Assembly: GCA_003118195.1 (NCBI GenBank)
Contig: BEXV01000603.1
Location: 45,584-109,583, forward strand
Source of the DNA: Hemicentrotus pulcherrimus
Taxonomy: Eukaryota > Echinodermata > Echinoidea > Camarodonta > Strongylocentrotidae
DNA: 64,000 nt
Reading direction: 5' to 3'
Both the position numbers and the translations under genes were made by a program. Below are positions 1 to 14,209 of this stretch, one piece after another. The notes under the pieces were generated by a model, which was given only the letters and a program-made list of their open reading frames with translations, was not told the origin of the DNA and ran no database searches. Every line of letters begins with the position of its first letter. Positions within the stretch are counted from its first letter, which is position 1.

Positions 1-3000
1 AAAAAAATGAGAGAGATAGAGAGAGAGAGTTTTCTCATACATAGTTGCTTGAAAAAGTGCCAGTCAGTCATTTTCCTTTTCTCCGACGTCTAGTGATTTT
101 CCAGATGGTAGATTAATCACTGATGTCACATAACCCTTCAAGAATGAACAATAATTTTGCTTCGATATTGCCTAGAGAAATATTCTCGCTTACCCCCGAG
201 CGGGGAAATAGGGAAAATATAAAGAAACAACTTCCAGAGCAGCTTTAATCAAAACTACGGACTTTTTCTTCTCGATTTCGACAGACTAGTCATTTTTGTT
301 AAAGTTAAGCCAGAGTCTCAATACTTCACATGAAACATATGAACTGTATTGGCATACTAAGATTGAATATCAAAGTAACGGTGATAATGACAAAACAAGT
401 ATACATTATTGATTCAAACCTAACTATTGTCTGAGCCAAAAAGAAATATCTGAAATTATTAACGAGGGTATTATTGTTTAAACAATTCTGTTCTGGATAG
501 CTTCATCTTCAAAAAGCGATAATTCGTTACTGAGAACTGGCCATCTAAAATTCGGGATGAGATATTTCCATTACATTTTCTTGCATTGAATTGGTAAGGA
601 AATCATTCAATCAAACTTAGGGTTGCCAAACCATTTAATTCCATACCTAAGAATAGGTAAATTTTGCATTATTCTACCCTTGATGGCAATTGAATGCTAC
701 TTATTTAAAGCCGTCAAGTTAAGGGTAAAATGTAGGCTGTTTTTACTTTATTAACAAAAGCTGTTATCAAGTGATTTATTGCCCCGTATACTTAATGTTT
801 CTGTGTGTTTTTTTCGTACCTCAAGAATGAAAGATGAATTGGTTGAATTAGGGCCTTTGGTGAACACTTTTAGATGTAAGCTGTATTATATAATATTATC
901 AAGAACCAATGAACACTACACAACTGGGCAAGGATATGACTAATTGAGCTGTTAACGGTCTAATTATAACAACAATATTTCAGGTTTATTCTATGTTTTC
1001 CTTGATTTTTTTGTTGTATGTTAGGTGGAAAGGTTCGAATGCGTTTGAATGGCTGCTTTTAAACAGTACAAATACTGTTTTTTTATTTTTTATTTTTTTT
1101 GATTGGGTAGCATTGAATTCTCGCTTTCTTCATGGTGGCTTATTAACGATTTAAATCTATGGAATGATACCATTCTTGTTATTTACGATATCATAATTAT
1201 TTAAGTTAGGTGTAACGCTGTATGCGACGAAATCCACTACATTACTTTAATCCCTGTCATTCCAGGCACAATCGTTTTTCATAAATATATTAGTTTCCCA
1301 CTTATCAGGCTAGCATTACTGTAAGATCAGTGGTAATTAGCGGATCATAAAAAGGATATTGGTATATTGGGACGTAATAGGCATGGTCTATGGAATATTC
1401 ACTATGAATATGGAATTTTGTTGTCAGGTTATACTCGCTATACTGGGAGAATAAGTTATTTCGGTGTTTGTGAGCGGACCATGATATTATGGATTTAAAT
1501 AACGTACTCAAGTTGGGTGATGGATTTCACTTTCATATGGGACAAACCTTGCGGGTCCCTGTTTTATTTGTTCGAAAAGTATGTATCTTTAATTCATATC
1601 GGCGCAATGCCGGGAGAACGGGAAATAGTTTCGGCAATGCACGCACACACTGCTAAATCTCTGTCTTTGTTTGATGATATGATTTCCTATTCATGTATGT
1701 ACGATTCCGCCTCCCAGTGCTTCTTTCGGCCTTGCCTCGCAACTTGAATTAATAGATTACTCCCAAGACTCCTCATTTGAGAGAAAGTCAATGTATCTCG
1801 GCCTACCTGTGCAGTTTTTAGAATACGCTGTATTTTGTTATTCTTTCAATACGAATCAACACATTTGAGGTGATGGCTCTGTTTAAAGGTATAATTCAAA
1901 AACTTTCGAGCAAAAACAGTGCTTCATAGGGGAAAATATATATCGAAAAACGCTTTCAATTAATTGTATAATTGAACGGGTTCAAAGCAAACCATTAATG
2001 CTTCATGTGTCTAAAAAAAGAGATTTAAAAAAAAATATTTGGGTACATTTTTTTCTATAACCGTAGGAAAAAAAGGATAAATAATATAACTAGCTAAGTC
2101 ATCTTCCGAATTCAAGTTTCATCACCGTAATTACTTTTTCTTCAATACTCATTATCATTTTGTTTTTGTTTACGTGAAAGGTAACCAGAAACTAGTTGAA
2201 CGAAACGACACCCCAAGAAATAACTTTAGTTATTCTGAGAATAATTGTATTGTTGTCCATTAAGTTACAAGATTCCATACCAAAGTGTACGAGGAGGAGT
2301 AAAGCAAAAATAATGTTCAGGTTCTCAGCAAAACATAGACATCGCCATTTTCATGATAATGCGACGTACTAGATACAAAATAGTTTATCAACTTAATGTT
2401 ATTCAAATATATGCATGCTTCCTTTCCAGGTTCCTGTGTGTGGCGATTAAGCATTTAATTTACCTAAGTTTCAGTATTTTTAAAATGAATGGTGAACAAT
2501 TGTTTCCCTTTAAAGTGCCTAGGTACATTGTTGAAGGTTGATGAATAAATTGCGTAATTTTTTGATTGAATGTTACTATATTCTGTCGAATGTACTAACC
2601 CTCTAACATGCAACAAATCCTGAAAAAAAATATCTGAAACCACAATTATATATTTATGGTTTTCCTTGAAGGCGTCACTGTGCGACATTCTCCAACGGGA
2701 AATTCTCCAACCATATTTTGAATGTCCCCAACTCTTTTGCCATGAAAGTTGAGAGAATTAAAAAATAGATCGGATCAGTTTTCCCCAATATTGATAATGG
2801 TATGTTTTCACTCAAACTTCCGGATTTTCTTTAATTGTACACATAGCACTGAAGTCACTACTTTAGCACAATAGTCACTTATTTGAACAATGTTGCCAAG
2901 TCCCTTTAATGCAATTGTTCACCAAATATAATTATTATCTTCTCAGCTATGAGTTTCCTTTTTTGAAAGGTAAAGGCTTTGTTAATGAATTAAAAATTCC

Positions 3001-3195
3001 TTTCAACGAAAGCTTGGTGGGTGATACATGTACAAGCTCGTCTGATGCGTCGCATCTTCCAAGAATATTTCATCACCTTTGCATGTCGGGTAAGTTATTC
3101 TCACCGCTGGTCTAGGACCTGTTCATGTAGAAGGGTTATATCTATTTTAACTTAATTGCGATTGATATCAATATATAGCAACTATGAACGCAAGA

Positions 3196-3347
3196 GACAG
3201 GAGACTGTAAAGTTGCGATTGATTGGAGGCTTGCGATTAATTTGTATACAAAATTAAGACATAAATCCTCACCGACAGGAGACTGTAAATTTGCGAATGA
3301 TTGGAGGCTTGCAATCAATTTGAATACAAACATAAAGACATAAATCC
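3196..3347. repeat. tandem dimer, about 78-bp period
   Basis: Two diverged copies lie head to tail. Both begin GACAGGAGACTGTAAA, continue through ATTGGAGGCTTGC and end in AAGACATAAATCC. The second copy begins at 3274. Confidence 0.85.
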
Positions 3348-5882
3348 CATGAGCATAAAGCTTGTATGTCGGTAATGCCTGCAGGCGTGAAACAGAAACA
3401 GTGCTTCCTAATGCTCAACGACTCCTCCAGACTTCTCACTGATTTTACCGAAAATGTAGGTCTTAATAAATTATACAGACTTAGATTACCATGAAATGAA
3501 ATATCAAGCAGTACATCGAGAAAAAAAAGCGGGAATATTTAAAAGCCCATAAGGAACGCGTGACTCCAGCACTTAAGACACATGAATGCCGATATCGATT
3601 CTGATCTTTACTTGCTATTGATCTCTGTCCTAGGTTTCTACTCAACAATCATGGGAACCGTTTGCGCGTTGTATTCCCTAAAGCGTTCTCCTTTCTACTA
3701 TCTCTTTCTCACTGTTTCTCTCTGTCTCTCTTTATATCCGTATCTTTCTCCATTCTTTCTCTTACTCGCTGTCGCAGAAAGTAAATGAATAGAAAATTTG
3801 AAATGATAAAAATAATACAAACAAAATTACATGAATAAATAAGCTTATACTCTCTCGAAAAGCAAAGCCTTCAGTAACTTTGTTAACAGGGTTAACTTGC
3901 TCACTTATTAGATTCCAAAATAACAGTTTTGCCCCGCCTAAGAACTGTCTAGCCCTTGAAGTTCTACCATTGTATAGATAAAGTGATGCTCATTGACCAT
4001 TTCTGAAAAATAGTACCAAAAAACATTAATGGCGGGCCACTAGATGTATTTAAGAAAAACACAGTTACAGTTGGGCACATTTGGCTTCACATTGATGTTG
4101 TGACCATGTATTTGAGTGATTGGGTGTGAGAAAAGTTAGTTGAGATGGAAGGGATGAGGAGAAACGCAACATAGAGGTTTGTCTTTATATGTTTATAACT
4201 TTTTACGATATCGGTCTTTTCACTTCAGTAGTTACAATTCTTGAAGACTATTTTAATTTTCGATCTCCTTTTCGTGTTTAAAAAAAAAATCACTGAACGG
4301 GTAATACGAGTTATCAGTCATAGGCACCCCTGGCCCTGCTTCATGGCAGGCTTATTCCTACGATAGCATGCCGAAAAAACTCCTTCAACCTGCCCCTCCA
4401 TCTGAAACAAAATAGTTTGCTCCACTCTAGAAAGACGATGGTTTTACTTCCTAAAACGTCTCACTTTCACTTTCGACAGGTTTTTGGCTGGTATTTCTGC
4501 CCTGAAATGCTCTCTTCCGCCTCTGGGCTTGCATTAAATGCTTCAAACGTGATTGCATAGCCAGAATAAAAACGTGCAGGCCATGCTCTGCACTCTCATT
4601 TCTTTCCCCTTTTTGCCTCTCTTGATGCACGATGAAAAAAAAAAGGTTTCTTCTTTCCTCAAAAGCTCATGCTTCATATCAAAGTTATAAACAAGGTAAT
4701 AGGGATATCGACATCCGGGGTAATAAGGTAAATGTAGATCAATAATGAATGGATGTTTAACCAGTATTTGTGAAAAAATGATCTTTAATGAAAAGATATC
4801 AAGTGCTAAGGATATCCAAGGAGTTTTCATCTTCAGATTCTTATTCCCCTAGATCATCGGTGACATACTTTCTTTGAAACAAATTCTTTCTATGATTTGA
4901 CTACTGCTCCGATCACTTACGATATAAAATACATCAGGAAGATGGCATTTTCATATTCTTTTCGGTAGGTAGATGGCTGGAGGTGTCTACACACCTCAAC
5001 GGCAACACCTAAACCTTATCCAAACATTTCCCGATAGTGAGATATCTATGTCACCGGGCTCGCACCCACGATTCGGCAATCATTGCCTACTACATATTTT
5101 CTAACACGAATGAGATATGTTTCATCAGGACCGTTCCTCCTGTCACTGCTTCTGTACCAAGCGTCTTCAAACCGTGGAGTACAGCCCGCTTTGACATTCA
5201 TCCGGTGCTACCCAGACGCGTGTTTAAGTTTAAATGCCCAATCTACATTGCGATGAAATCCACATGATGCCACTGTTCGGACCGAGGAACACCGAACAAA
5301 ACAAAGCTCAGGGGATTCTATTCAGGCGCCATTTTGTACCACGGAACGCTTTTTTGGCGCCAATTCTAACCTACACAATCTTTTGTTAAGCTAGGGGCGC
5401 TGACGTCTCCTCATGTCGCAACAATTTAATTCCACAATAACATTGTCCCGGGCTGATCTACAAATTAAGTTTCCATATTATAAAGAGAGTCCATTCGTGT
5501 TTATGTACAGCCTCTGGGCAAAAGGAATATAACACCGAGTAACCTATATACGGATAGGATATATATATCCTTGGAAATGTGTGAGGTGTTTGTAGAGCTT
5601 AGATTGAAGACTTCGAACAGCCGTGAGATCGGACCAAACACAATGCTTACCCAGCTTTTAAAGCTGTCCTGTCCATTTTCATATTTTGAAGGATACGTGT
5701 GGGCTAAAAACCCTAGTAACTAGTAAGCTCAGCTTACCCTCTGTCACAGTGCTCCTCGTGTCACGAGGCTAGTAAGGTATGCAGAACGACAAGGTTAATA
5801 TCACTATACCTTGGTGTAAGCTTCCGGTGGGGTCCTTAAGTAACGCGGCATTAAACGGAATTTGTTTCATCTGACAGTCATC

Positions 5883-6287
5883 ATTAAAGACATCGTTTAA
5901 CAATGTTAAATATGAGATGCATGGCCCTACGTGTTATCAGTGTCTGTGATGTAGTGTAATATTGAAGCCCTGAAAAATTTGGCGCCTGAAAATGGTCATG
6001 AAGTGCCTCAAAAAGTAACAATCGTTCATATAACCGTTTTTATCGTATTTATTATCCCCAATAAGAATGTGGTGTTATAAAAACCATAGGGAAAACGAAG
6101 AAGAAAAAAAAAAAAGAAAAAAAAAAATCGATTTCCAATCATGAATATCTTGATAATCAGACAGGCGATAGGCTTGTTAAGTCATGGATTTCCTGACTGA
6201 CCTGAAGGTTTATACTTATGATTGCAGCATGAGCTAAATCCAGGAGTTTGTTTCAGAATCTGAGGCAATGTTACCGAGTCACTTTAA
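5883..6287 (+). mobile_element. TTAA-flanked non-autonomous TIR element, copy A
   Basis: This stretch aligns along its length with 48153-48524 in the same orientation. Shared blocks include TTTAACAATGTTAAAT, GTAATATTGAAGCCCT, GAAGTGCCTCAAAAA and CTTGATAATCAGA. The left end reads TTAA then AGACATCG and the right end reads CGAGTCACT then TTAA. In copy B the ends are clearer inverted repeats (AGGGATCG and CGGATCCCTT). It has no coding capacity. A TTAA target duplication is the habit of piggyBac-type elements, so a piggyBac-related MITE is my inference. Confidence 0.6.
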
Positions 6288-6639
6288 GGCAAGAGTTTGC
6301 CATTTTTTGGTTAGGTATTTTGCTCCTCCATTTTAGCGAATATTCAACGAATTTTGAACTACACGCATCGTGAACTTTCCGCTACCCTCATGACCATAAC
6401 TCAGTGGTAATCATAGTCATACTGCACAACCTAGAATGTGTGTTGTCATTAAACACGACACAGACTGTGTACATGAATTAAGCGATAGAATGCTTTCATC
6501 ATTTCCATGCAAAGTATGTCCCCCCAAAAAATTAATGTCTGCTGAGAGATGTGTTTAAACTCTGTATGAAAAGGTATGCGATAACATCCTCAGGCATCCT
6601 GATTAGGTACATCGTTAAATATCATGAATATCATTATAA

Positions 6640-6760
6640 TCATCATTACTATCATCTTCATCATCATTATCATCATCATCATCATCATCACCATCTCCAT
6701 TATTGCTATTTTAATCATCATCATCCTGGTCATTATCATTATTATCGTCATTATCATCGG
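6640..6760. repeat. (ATC)n imperfect microsatellite
   Basis: Interrupted ATC/ATT triplets. They give a spurious His-rich frame on + and a Met/Ile-rich frame on -; neither is a gene. Confidence 0.95.
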
Positions 6761-8736
6761 AGTCGTCACCACAAATTAATATAGATGAAACCAAATGGAG
6801 CTCATTATGTCCGTCCTCATCCCCCTTCTATAGCATACACATTCCACCATCTTTCTTATATTCTTTCTTATTCTTGTTCCGATTCTCTTTTTCCTTTCCC
6901 ATCCCTCTTTTGATCTCATTTTTGTTCCTTATAATTCACCCTTGCCCCAAATTTCTATATAATGCGTATTCGTGTTGTGTTCCTAAAGTGTCTTTGGCCC
7001 GGCGAAGGATTGTGTCATAACCTGATGCTGTTTTTGACGGAAGATGTAGGAGCGCTATGGTACTATTAAACATTAATTACACAATGAACAGCGCACACAG
7101 TGCGTTCCATTACCGATGTACGGGCTAAGTGCCTTCACCATGTTCACAGGCTTGATGGCGTATTGTAGTACTAATGGCGCATCGCTTGCAACGGGCAACA
7201 TATTAGACGAGTCAGCATATCCATTAAATCCTATACTCTACACGTGCATATACTCTATAGAAAAGATACTGATATGATGTATTGATCTGTTCTATATTAT
7301 TGCACCCCAAGGCTGTCCTACTTTGGGCTTGACATCATTTGAACTTCGATTTTTCGGGCATTTAGAATGATTAGTTTTATAATTTTTCATTTCATATCTG
7401 TATTATACATAGATCGTGCACACGGTGTTCCATATTTACCCTTGCTTCCTTTCTATATTGCTGCTCTTCGTTAATCTTAAATAACAAGACATAATACGAC
7501 GGGTTTATTTGGTGCATAATTCACATGTGATGTCTCGAAGAACTTTTGATACAGAAAATACTTCACATTGAATTACTATAAAGCCAATTTTGCATTCATA
7601 TATGGATAGTTATTAAACTTTTAAAACTTAATGAATTCTTTAAATAGTTGTCAAATTTTAATTTACTCTCATCAATATGTTTGTTTGTTTGTTTTTAATC
7701 GAATTCAACTTGTTAGAACGTTTGGAATGCTTTTAAACAGGTGACCAAGCTCAAACTCATTCACAAATTTGTTTCTCCAGTGCTTCTGCTTTTATCTAAC
7801 TCAACTTGTTATAACTGTAGAAAAACTAGAATTTCCTACAGCGCATGGTCGCAATTTCTATGATGATAATGATGTTGGTGATGATGATTACGAGATTCAC
7901 ATCGAAGAAAACGACATGGTCAACCTATTAAGCCTGATAAAGGGAAATTTAAAATGACAGGATGGAGATGAGGCACCATCCCTTTCGATGTGTAATACTG
8001 CTGTGAAGTGACTTCCTAGTTCATGGTTATTTTTTATCCTCCGAGACAACGTGAAAGTTAATACCCACATGCCCGATTGGCGTCGCGTGCTGTGCAACAG
8101 ATATGGCAGCCAAAGTACATTTAATCTCCGATGAGTTGTGTATTATGTTTTTGACTTTGAACTAATCCATTATCAAATGGTTGTGTTTTGTTAGCTTGTC
8201 GCCGATGACTGTAATTTTGTCGTTGTCTTCTCCTGCACAGCCCGGGAAAAAGGATCTGGGGTAGACAAATTTGAACGACAGGAATTCAGTTGATGAATTT
8301 AGTTGATAAATGGTATAATGCGTATATATAAATATATATATGTCAAAGTTGAGAATTATCACACTTATATCTAGGAGGATTCCTCATCTCATTCAAGTAC
8401 TTTCACATGGCAAAGATGACACTAGCCCCAGATCGAATGATGAAGGGGGGAAAAGGGCGGACAGACAGGGAGAAAGATAGAAGAAAGGAAAGGGAAACGT
8501 GACTGAGAAATGAGAATATCATTGACATTTATCTCCAAATTTGTTAAATTGCCTTTTATTTAGTGTCATTATTAGTAATTTTGATAATTATGGATACTTT
8601 TTCCCTTTAGTATTTCATTTTAAATCACGGACATAAATCAAATATACCATGCACTGTCGTTTTAAGAGAATCGGTAAAACCTTGGCTTCTCGTCGGTATC
8701 AAGCAAAGTTAATATTTTCTTCGTGGTTGTGCCCCT

Positions 8737-8860
8737 AAGATAAATAGTGCTTTGCCGGTCACCTCAGAGAGTTCATAATTTCAGCCGGCAGACTCGAACC
8801 GCGGACCTTGTTATCGACAGACCGGTGAAATATCCACTCGACCACGACACCTCATTCATG
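8737..8860 (-). mobile_element. tRNA-headed SINE, family 1 (head only)
   Basis: Read on the minus strand, the element begins GAGGTGTCGTGGTCGAGTGG, an A-box-like start. It then carries ACCGGTCTGTCGAT and the B-box-like GGTTCGAGTC, the pol III promoter layout of a tRNA-derived head. It closely matches the heads at 21738-21917, 23130-23402, 51325-51552 and 56681 onward. Only the head and a little body are visible here. Confidence 0.85.
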
Positions 8861-10465
8861 TCGAGCTTGTACAAATGTTCATCACAACAACAATTAGCAT
8901 CAAGGATCACCATTACCATCATCAAAGTAATCCACCGTGGCATTCCCTTGCTCGTAATCAGACCATAATAATCAGATCTTAGATATTTATTTTCGTGTCG
9001 ACACGCACATGTGCTTACAATTTCCTTCACAATGTTGAGTGGGAATTCCAAAGGCATAACAAAACGTAGTATCGTGTATGTAAGAACAAAAAGGAAACAA
9101 TTTAAAAGCGGTCACACCAATCTAAACTAATTAATTACGCTAGTTAACGTTCACATAAATATTGTTTCACTGATAGACATGTAAAAAGAAAATCAAATAT
9201 CTTACATACTTAAACATACTCCAAATAAATATGCGAAAAGGTTAACATCATTCCATGTGATAAATCAAAACATGACATCTTTTTGGTGAGATACAGAAGA
9301 GTTTTATGATCATGAGTAAGGCAAGGTCCCGAGGAACGTTTTGCGAGGAAAGTGGCGAGGCTAAAGTATTTACAATCAGGTAAAGCGGAGCGTAAATTGG
9401 TGTGGGGTCCAGGGGCAGAGGCAAAGCATAAAATAGAATAGAATAAGAAAGCTATAGAATGTAATGCCAATCATGTCTGAATTGTTTACAATGCGCCCTT
9501 GCTGTAAATTTCGTTACGCCTAAGCCTTCTTAACATTGATAAACTTAAATCAATGTTATATTATATATGAGTATGCGGTAATTCAAGTCAGTTCACTTGA
9601 TCATATCGGCCTCCATCCAGACGACTTTAATGGGCAATTACCATGTATATGGTATTCTATGCATACAACCTGTACCTATACCATTTGTTCGATATGCGTT
9701 CCGATATAAGTTTTCTTTTTTCAGGATCGCAATTAATTTTTATTTTTACAATTTCACCATTAAATATGAAGTGTCCTTTTTCATTTTTTTTCTTTTTCAA
9801 AAACGTGAATATTTGTTTAAATTTGTTAACAAAACAAAATTATCACTCATATTTTTAAATGATGACCAATTTAGCTGATCCGGTTGCAATGGAACCTTTT
9901 TACCTTAACACAAAGACATTTAACAAAAAATCAATCATGGATATGCCCATTTTACAGTTTTAAAAGAGTTCGGGTATATTGAAAAAAAAAAACATAAAGG
10001 AAATTAGAGGAAATAGAGAGATATAGAGAAAAGACAATGAGAGAAAAACAGAAGAAGAAAAAGAAAGATGAAGGAAAACTGGAGAAGAGAGGAAATAAAG
10101 ATTTTTTGTTGAATGAATTGACAAATAAATTATGTGCAATTAAACAGTAAATCGATATTTTAAAAAAGGGTAGTAAAGCAACAGATTTAAAATTTGAACA
10201 AGGTATTAAAAGATAAAGGCCATCATTCTCTTAACAGACCAATGGTGGTAATCATACCACATCTCGTACAGATTCGTTTAAGGTGTGAGAGTGGTTATGA
10301 ATTAGGATTAATATTGATTTCACACCATCGCCTATTAAAAGTAGCGGTTTGTTGGTATTGGATAAACGTTGCCGACAGGGGCCCAAACGCAACACGCGCG
10401 ATACAAGGGAAATATCGTGCGACCACCCGGGATGTCTTTCTTTTTCTTTTTTCTTTTTTTTTGGT

Positions 10466-10481
10466 GGGGGGGGGGGGGGGG
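10466..10481 (+). repeat. G16 homopolymer after a polypyrimidine tract
   Basis: Sixteen consecutive G bases follow a T/C-rich run of about 30 bases. The strand could form a G-quadruplex. The exact length is unreliable in most sequencing chemistries. Confidence 0.9.
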
Positions 10482-10683
10482 TTATTTAAAACACAGTTCA
10501 TTCTGATAATCCATGTAGGTAATTTCATACACTTTAATGAGTGCAATTTTATTTTTAATATGTGATTTCAAAATAGACTATAAAGTAATGATTTGCTTCG
10601 CGTTCTTACTTGGTGCGAAGGCGCGCGCGTGTGTGTGTGTATTTGGGTTTTTACAGACGTGTATCAATCAGATATGATTATTT

Positions 10684-10811
10684 ACGTCTGGGGACCGACT
10701 TTTAACGTCACCATCCGAAAGAAGTGACTCAGTTTCGAACCTGCGTCCTCGGCTGAATCAGTTTGTAACTTCCACTGTTAGCTGGATTACAGGCGCACGC
10801 CAAAACGCCTA
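10684..10811 (-). mobile_element. SINE with a 7SL/SRP Alu-domain-like head
   Basis: On the minus strand the element reads GGCGTGCGCC, then TGTAATCCAGCT, then a small hairpin TAAC-AGTGGAA-GTTA. In SRP RNA the 5' Alu domain has this order: a GGCG..CGCC hairpin, the conserved UGUAAU turn bound by SRP9/14, then a second hairpin. A B-box-like GGTTCGAAACT follows, then a body with GGATGGTGACGTTAAA and GTCGGTCCCC, which resembles bodies of known metazoan SINEs. It is therefore more likely a retroposed SINE than a functional SRP RNA gene; most of the S domain is absent. A tRNA-type head is the main alternative. Confidence 0.5.
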
Positions 10812-13218
10812 CTTATATAACCACCAGCTTCAAAACACCTTTTTTGGCAATTGCGGAAAATATCTTATGTTCTAATTGATTATTTTCTAGAGAAACGTCC
10901 CATTAGCCCAATTTTACTAAATAAAGCCGATAGATGCTTTTAGAAAATCAAGTTTTAAAAAGAGGTTAGCTAAGGTCAAAATTTTCCTTCATTTCTTTCC
11001 ACTTGATGATAGATCGGGTTTAACTAAATTATAATGTGGACCAAATATGTGTTTAAACGGAATCCTTGACCACTTCGTGTGTAAACGTAGTCATATTCGG
11101 CTTCATATCATTGAGATTCAGGAAAGTAGAGATCACGTTTGCATAGCGATTAATATAGAGCTGCCAAATACGTTGAATTAATTCAAATGAAGGCTATCAA
11201 GAGATTGCCTAATGATGTTTTGTCTTTTTTCTGATAACAAGCAAATAAAGTCTCATCACATTTCTCCATACCTCACAGCATATAAATGTATATAACATGT
11301 TTAAATGATGTGACGTTTAAAGGCTCTTGTTTAAGGTAACAATGTGTGTATAGATTGTGATAAGAGCTACTTTACGGGTTAACTATGAGCTTAATAAATA
11401 AAAGGGTAGGTTCTGTCAATACATTGAGTCCGTCTATCAATAGTTTGAGCTGACATTAATGTCTTGATGTTTGTATATCTTTTAAAGCCATCTCCACAAA
11501 CAATTCCATCGCCAAGCCGGTGAATGCTAGATGGCGAAGGAACGTGCGTGGTTAGAATTTCTTTCACGGTGTGGAGACGGTGTCGTGGAAGACACATCGT
11601 TATGAGAAGATCGGTATAAAAGATATAAACATTTCCATTTGGCAGAATTTCATGAATGTCTGTTAAAGCCAGACAGAACCTTCTACGTAACCTTGAATTA
11701 GCCTAACATACGAATTAGCCACTCGAGTTAAAATGCGAAAATAACAAAAGGCACAGTTTGTTCTGAAATATTAAATCTTTGATTATGATTTCGTTAATAG
11801 CTGTGTAATATGGAAAAACAATATGAGAATATTTAATATGTAAAGCACGTTTTAACATACAAAGAGTAGCCCCAACCTGACGAAAAAATAAAAATAATAA
11901 TGTTAACACAAATAATGATAATAAATAAATATTGGCACAATTAAACATACAGTTTGGAAATGATCTATAGCTCAATGGCGCATTTCTGCCATAATTTATG
12001 CTATCGATGTTCTCGGAATTTGCTGAAAGTTAGAAACCGGTGTTGCTTTTGAATCGTTTAAACAGAGTTTTTGCTTCGATATATTTTAGGATTATTTTGT
12101 TCAACTTTACTAATTCACCGTTTTTGAAGATTGTATACATTGTTCCTCATAATGTTGTATTCATCTTTCTCAGGTTATCACATTACGTTTATCCTGATAA
12201 AAATCTGAATACAAAGAAAAAACAGGGGAACCAATAGTGCGGTGCATAGGTGTGCCATCTTTCCCTCTCCAGTGTATCGTCATTATAATTGCTATTTTCG
12301 GGGATGCTATTCGCTGGAGGCACAAACAGGACGTGATATGACAGATGTCCAGCTGTATGTTGAACATTCGCACATCAAATGGACGTCGCCAGAGGGCGAT
12401 GAGGGGAGTGACACCCTTAAAAATTTTGTCGGAAAATTCATCGATGTTTTAAAATTTTGTTTCGGATAAGTGCTGTTTCTTTTTTAACTTCTCATCTATT
12501 TACATCAATTTCCTTTTTTTTGTCTTCCTTTTCATCTGTTTGCAAATTGAATGGGTTTTTGTTGTCGCATATGTCAAATGTGTAGGAAATATATCACCAA
12601 CTCCTATGTAGACTTATTCTAGCAATGCCTTTAATACGTTTATCATCGTGTGTCAATCACCTCAATGGTATTCGTAATGGGCTTTTCCTTCACAATAACA
12701 AAAATGTACAGGCGAGTAAATTTAATAAACGATGACAAGAACAGTTAACGCGTGGTATTTTACCTCATACTTCTTGATACAACAAGGGGAAGAACTTCAG
12801 ATATGTTGCATCTCTCAAATAATGTAAAATGTCATATGTATTATTGAATCGCTTCTAAACAACATGGAATACTTGGTATTCTAGACACGATAACTAAGTT
12901 ACATTTTTACTACTTTTCCGGTGAACCATCATCCTTGAATGTGACAATGCCCTATTGGAAAGGTCTCCTCTTTGCTCGAGCTGTGTTTATCAAATTAATA
13001 TATGAAATAAAAATAAGTACCCATCAATAACTGACTACCTGAATGCTTTTCGCTGTATTCCTAAAAAAAAAAACATAAACACATGACCCTCGGCTGTGGT
13101 GTAAAAAGTTCGTTTTGATACAATTTATTGTCTCCCGTGGCATTGGCCATCAATATTTTCTAATTGACTCGACCTAAAGCATGAATCGATGTGTGGGTTC
13201 TCCGACCTGCACGACCCG

Positions 13219-13545
13219 CAATACCACACCAAAAAATAAGACGATCGATATATGATGAATGCACCCTGTCACACAATCCCCGCACATCGATTACACAAAG
13301 ACATGATGTCCCATGTATTTAAACATTACTTTAATGAAATAGACAGGCAACATGACATGCGCTAAATCCGTTTTAAGCATTTTCGACCGGTAATATTACA
13401 CCAAAATATATGTTGATCGATTTATGATGAACGCACCCTCTCCCACACATCGACATCATTATACTAAATGTCCCATGTATTTAAACATTATTTGAACGAC
13501 ATAGACAGGCAACATGACATGCGCTAAATCAGTTTTAAGCATTTC
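13219..13545. repeat. tandem dimer, about 165-bp period
   Basis: Copy 1 is about 13219-13383 and copy 2 about 13391-13545. Both contain ATGATGAAYGCACCCT, CCCATGTATTTAAACATTA, GACAGGCAACATGACATGCG and GTTTTAAGCATTT. Small indels make the offset vary from 162 to 172 bp. Confidence 0.9.
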
Positions 13546-14209
13546 AATACATGGGAAATATTGGTTGCCAATATTCATTTTCATCTTCACCGACGATTAA
13601 TTTCTCTCAGGAGGTCTTGCAGGCGCTTATTGTTCTTTTGTAATCCTTATAACATTATGATTTCAATTCGTCTCGCTGAATGTAAGTGATTATAAATACG
13701 ATTACTCCATTTTTCTCAGCGCCACTCTTTCTGTGAACATTCATGAAGACAACATTAAACTGCCTCATCGCCGATTACATTTGAAGAAAGCCACCGCCCC
13801 GCTTGTGACGCCTGTTATAAAGAACCGATGACGCATGCAGACTGTTGTATTGAAATATGGAATAAAGACATCTTCTTAAGATAACGGCCCTTTCTCCATG
13901 ACGATTCCGAAAAATTCCTCGGTTTATTAAACCGTTAAAAAGGGCAGATTTGTGGATGTTTCTCTTAAAATTATTCCATCTTCTGTGAGATATAAGAGAA
14001 ATGTTTAGACATAAAAAAGAAAAAAAGAGAGAGAAGGGGGTAGAAATTGCGAAATGGGGGAAGTGAGGAAAAGAGAGAGCGAGGAATGCATGGGGATCGT
14101 GGAACAGAGAAGTGAGGAAAACAGTTGAAGCGATGTACATTCAAAAAGATTGTCCAAATTAAAAGCACAGGAAAAGGCACTTGGAAAACAAATATCTTCT
14201 ACTAAAAGT

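Larger units (their letters stand above)
1..14209. other. 5' flank or first intron, no gene recognised
   Basis: I see no convincing exon on either strand in this stretch. Open frames are short and their composition is that of AT-rich non-coding DNA. It starts in a short (GA)n run and holds a 78-bp-period tandem dimer near 3196, a TTAA-flanked element at 5883-6287, an (ATC)n microsatellite at 6640-6760, a tRNA-headed SINE at 8737-8860, a G16 tract at 10466, an alternating GC/GT tract at 10620, a 7SL-like SINE at 10684-10811 and a tandem dimer at 13219-13545. Because the nAChR first coding exon is not firmly placed, this may be upstream flank, 5' UTR or first intron. Confidence 0.6.

Noticed and set aside
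6551..6784. His-rich small protein
   Set aside because: Translation of an ATC microsatellite; the opposite strand is equally open.
10684..10811. Human Alu contamination
   Set aside because: Only the short SRP-like core resembles Alu; the rest of the head and the body differ.
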